A stretch of DNA of 64,000 nt from Brugia malayi (Eukaryota > Nematoda > Chromadorea > Rhabditida > Onchocercidae), in NCBI RefSeq assembly GCF_000002995.4, contig NW_025062478.1, forward strand, positions 806,001 to 870,000, given 5' to 3'. Shown here piece after piece: positions 63,557 to 64,000 of this stretch. A program made the position numbers and the translations under genes. Each line of letters starts with the position of its first letter. The first letter of the stretch is position 1. A model generated the notes under the pieces. It worked only from the letters and a program-made list of their open reading frames with translations, was not told where the DNA came from and ran no database searches.

Positions 63557-64000
63557 GTATTTGTCCTTATTATGCCCTTGAAATATAATCTTATTTCATA
63601 TTAATTTAAGGGGTTTTTATGTCCCGTTGTCGACGTACCCATCGCATGGTTATCAAAAAGTAAGTTCATTTTTATTGTTAAAAAGCAGTCCAATTTAATG
63701 GTCTAATATCTCTGATATAAGTTATTACTGGCATTATTTAGATCATGAGGCATTTTTATTTCGATGATTAAGTAAATAAAAAGGAATGAATTAATTTTAT
63801 TACTTGATGAATTTGATTCAGGATTTTACAAGTGGATTGTAATTACATTCTATTAGTTTTTCATTCTAAGTTCTATTTTGTATATATATGCTACGGCATA
63901 AAATATGAATTGATAAATAATGGAGCTTTGAGGTTTGTATGTATTTTGATCTAGTAAGTATGCTGCAGTTTATGAAGAAGCAAGCGACAAAGTTCTCCGT
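63240..64000 (+). CDS. Probable 5' end of an unidentified gene (partial)
   Basis: The splice signals are good: donor GTAAGTTT at 63304, acceptor TTTAAG ending at 63610, donor GTAAGTTC at 63660, and a possible acceptor GCTGCAG near 63981. The reading frame is uncertain. One option starts at 63284 (MCTLLN) and crosses the first intron into GFYVPLSTYPSHGYQK, ending in phase 0; the exon at about 63982 could then continue with FMKKQATKFS. The other starts at 63619 (MSRCRRTHRMVIK), ending in phase 2, with exon 1 untranslated. The base composition of these exons is clearly less AT-rich than their surroundings. I recognise no family, and the gene leaves the window. Confidence 0.35.

Noticed and set aside
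1..64000. Wolbachia or other bacterial insertion, CRISPR array, rRNA gene
   Set aside because: No bacterial-type dense coding, no regularly spaced repeat-spacer array and no rRNA-like conserved sequence was seen on reading through the window.

Overview
The window looks like nuclear DNA of a parasitic nematode, most likely a filarial-type (Onchocercidae-like) worm. It is extremely AT-rich and full of A/T homopolymers and microsatellites. Gene structures have short exons, TTTCAG-type acceptors, and AG dinucleotides just before start codons that would suit spliced-leader addition. The best protein match is a eukaryotic tyrosyl-tRNA synthetase. The assignment to filariae is inference; no species can be named from the sequence alone. 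I saw no bacterial, Wolbachia-like or CRISPR sequence.

Layout. (1) 1-3304, minus strand: seven exons of a type II membrane protein with a Thr-rich and His-rich stem and an HtrL/YibB-type lumenal domain, cut off by the left edge. (2) 3305-13370: gene-free, with two copies of a ~0.6 kb dispersed repeat (3450-4080 and 11455-12090) and repeat copy A of an LTR-like element (8948-10850). (3) 13376-18321, plus strand: a 13-exon gene for a double-length tyrosyl-tRNA synthetase of about 736 residues. (4) 18322-25000: gene-free, then repeat copy B (21600-24996). It is nearly identical to copy A, but its internal 24-bp minisatellite has about 72 units instead of about 8. (5) 25000-50660: about 25 kb without a supportable gene, made of homopolymers, microsatellites and local tandem duplications, with an almost perfect 48-bp palindrome at 46587-46634. 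(6) 50697-56661, plus strand: seven exons of an unrecognised 353-residue single-pass membrane protein with a long Pro/Ser-rich cytoplasmic tail. (7) 56662-63018: gene-free, with a decayed segment at about 60950-62230 that vaguely resembles a BEL/Pao pol fragment on the minus strand. (8) 63019-63091, minus strand: tRNA-Arg(ACG). (9) From about 63220: a CRE palindrome and the probable 5' exons of another plus-strand gene that leaves the window.

The genes do not form a pathway. Two encode membrane proteins, one of them probably in the secretory pathway, and the synthetase and tRNA-Arg belong to translation without acting on each other. The most informative feature is the synthetase: the N-terminal half keeps the tyrosine-activation residues and has lost the FCEPGN motif, while the C-terminal half shows the reverse. 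That is the division of labour described for the pseudo-dimeric Leishmania enzyme. The most unusual non-coding feature is the large 24-bp minisatellite and the length difference between its two copies.
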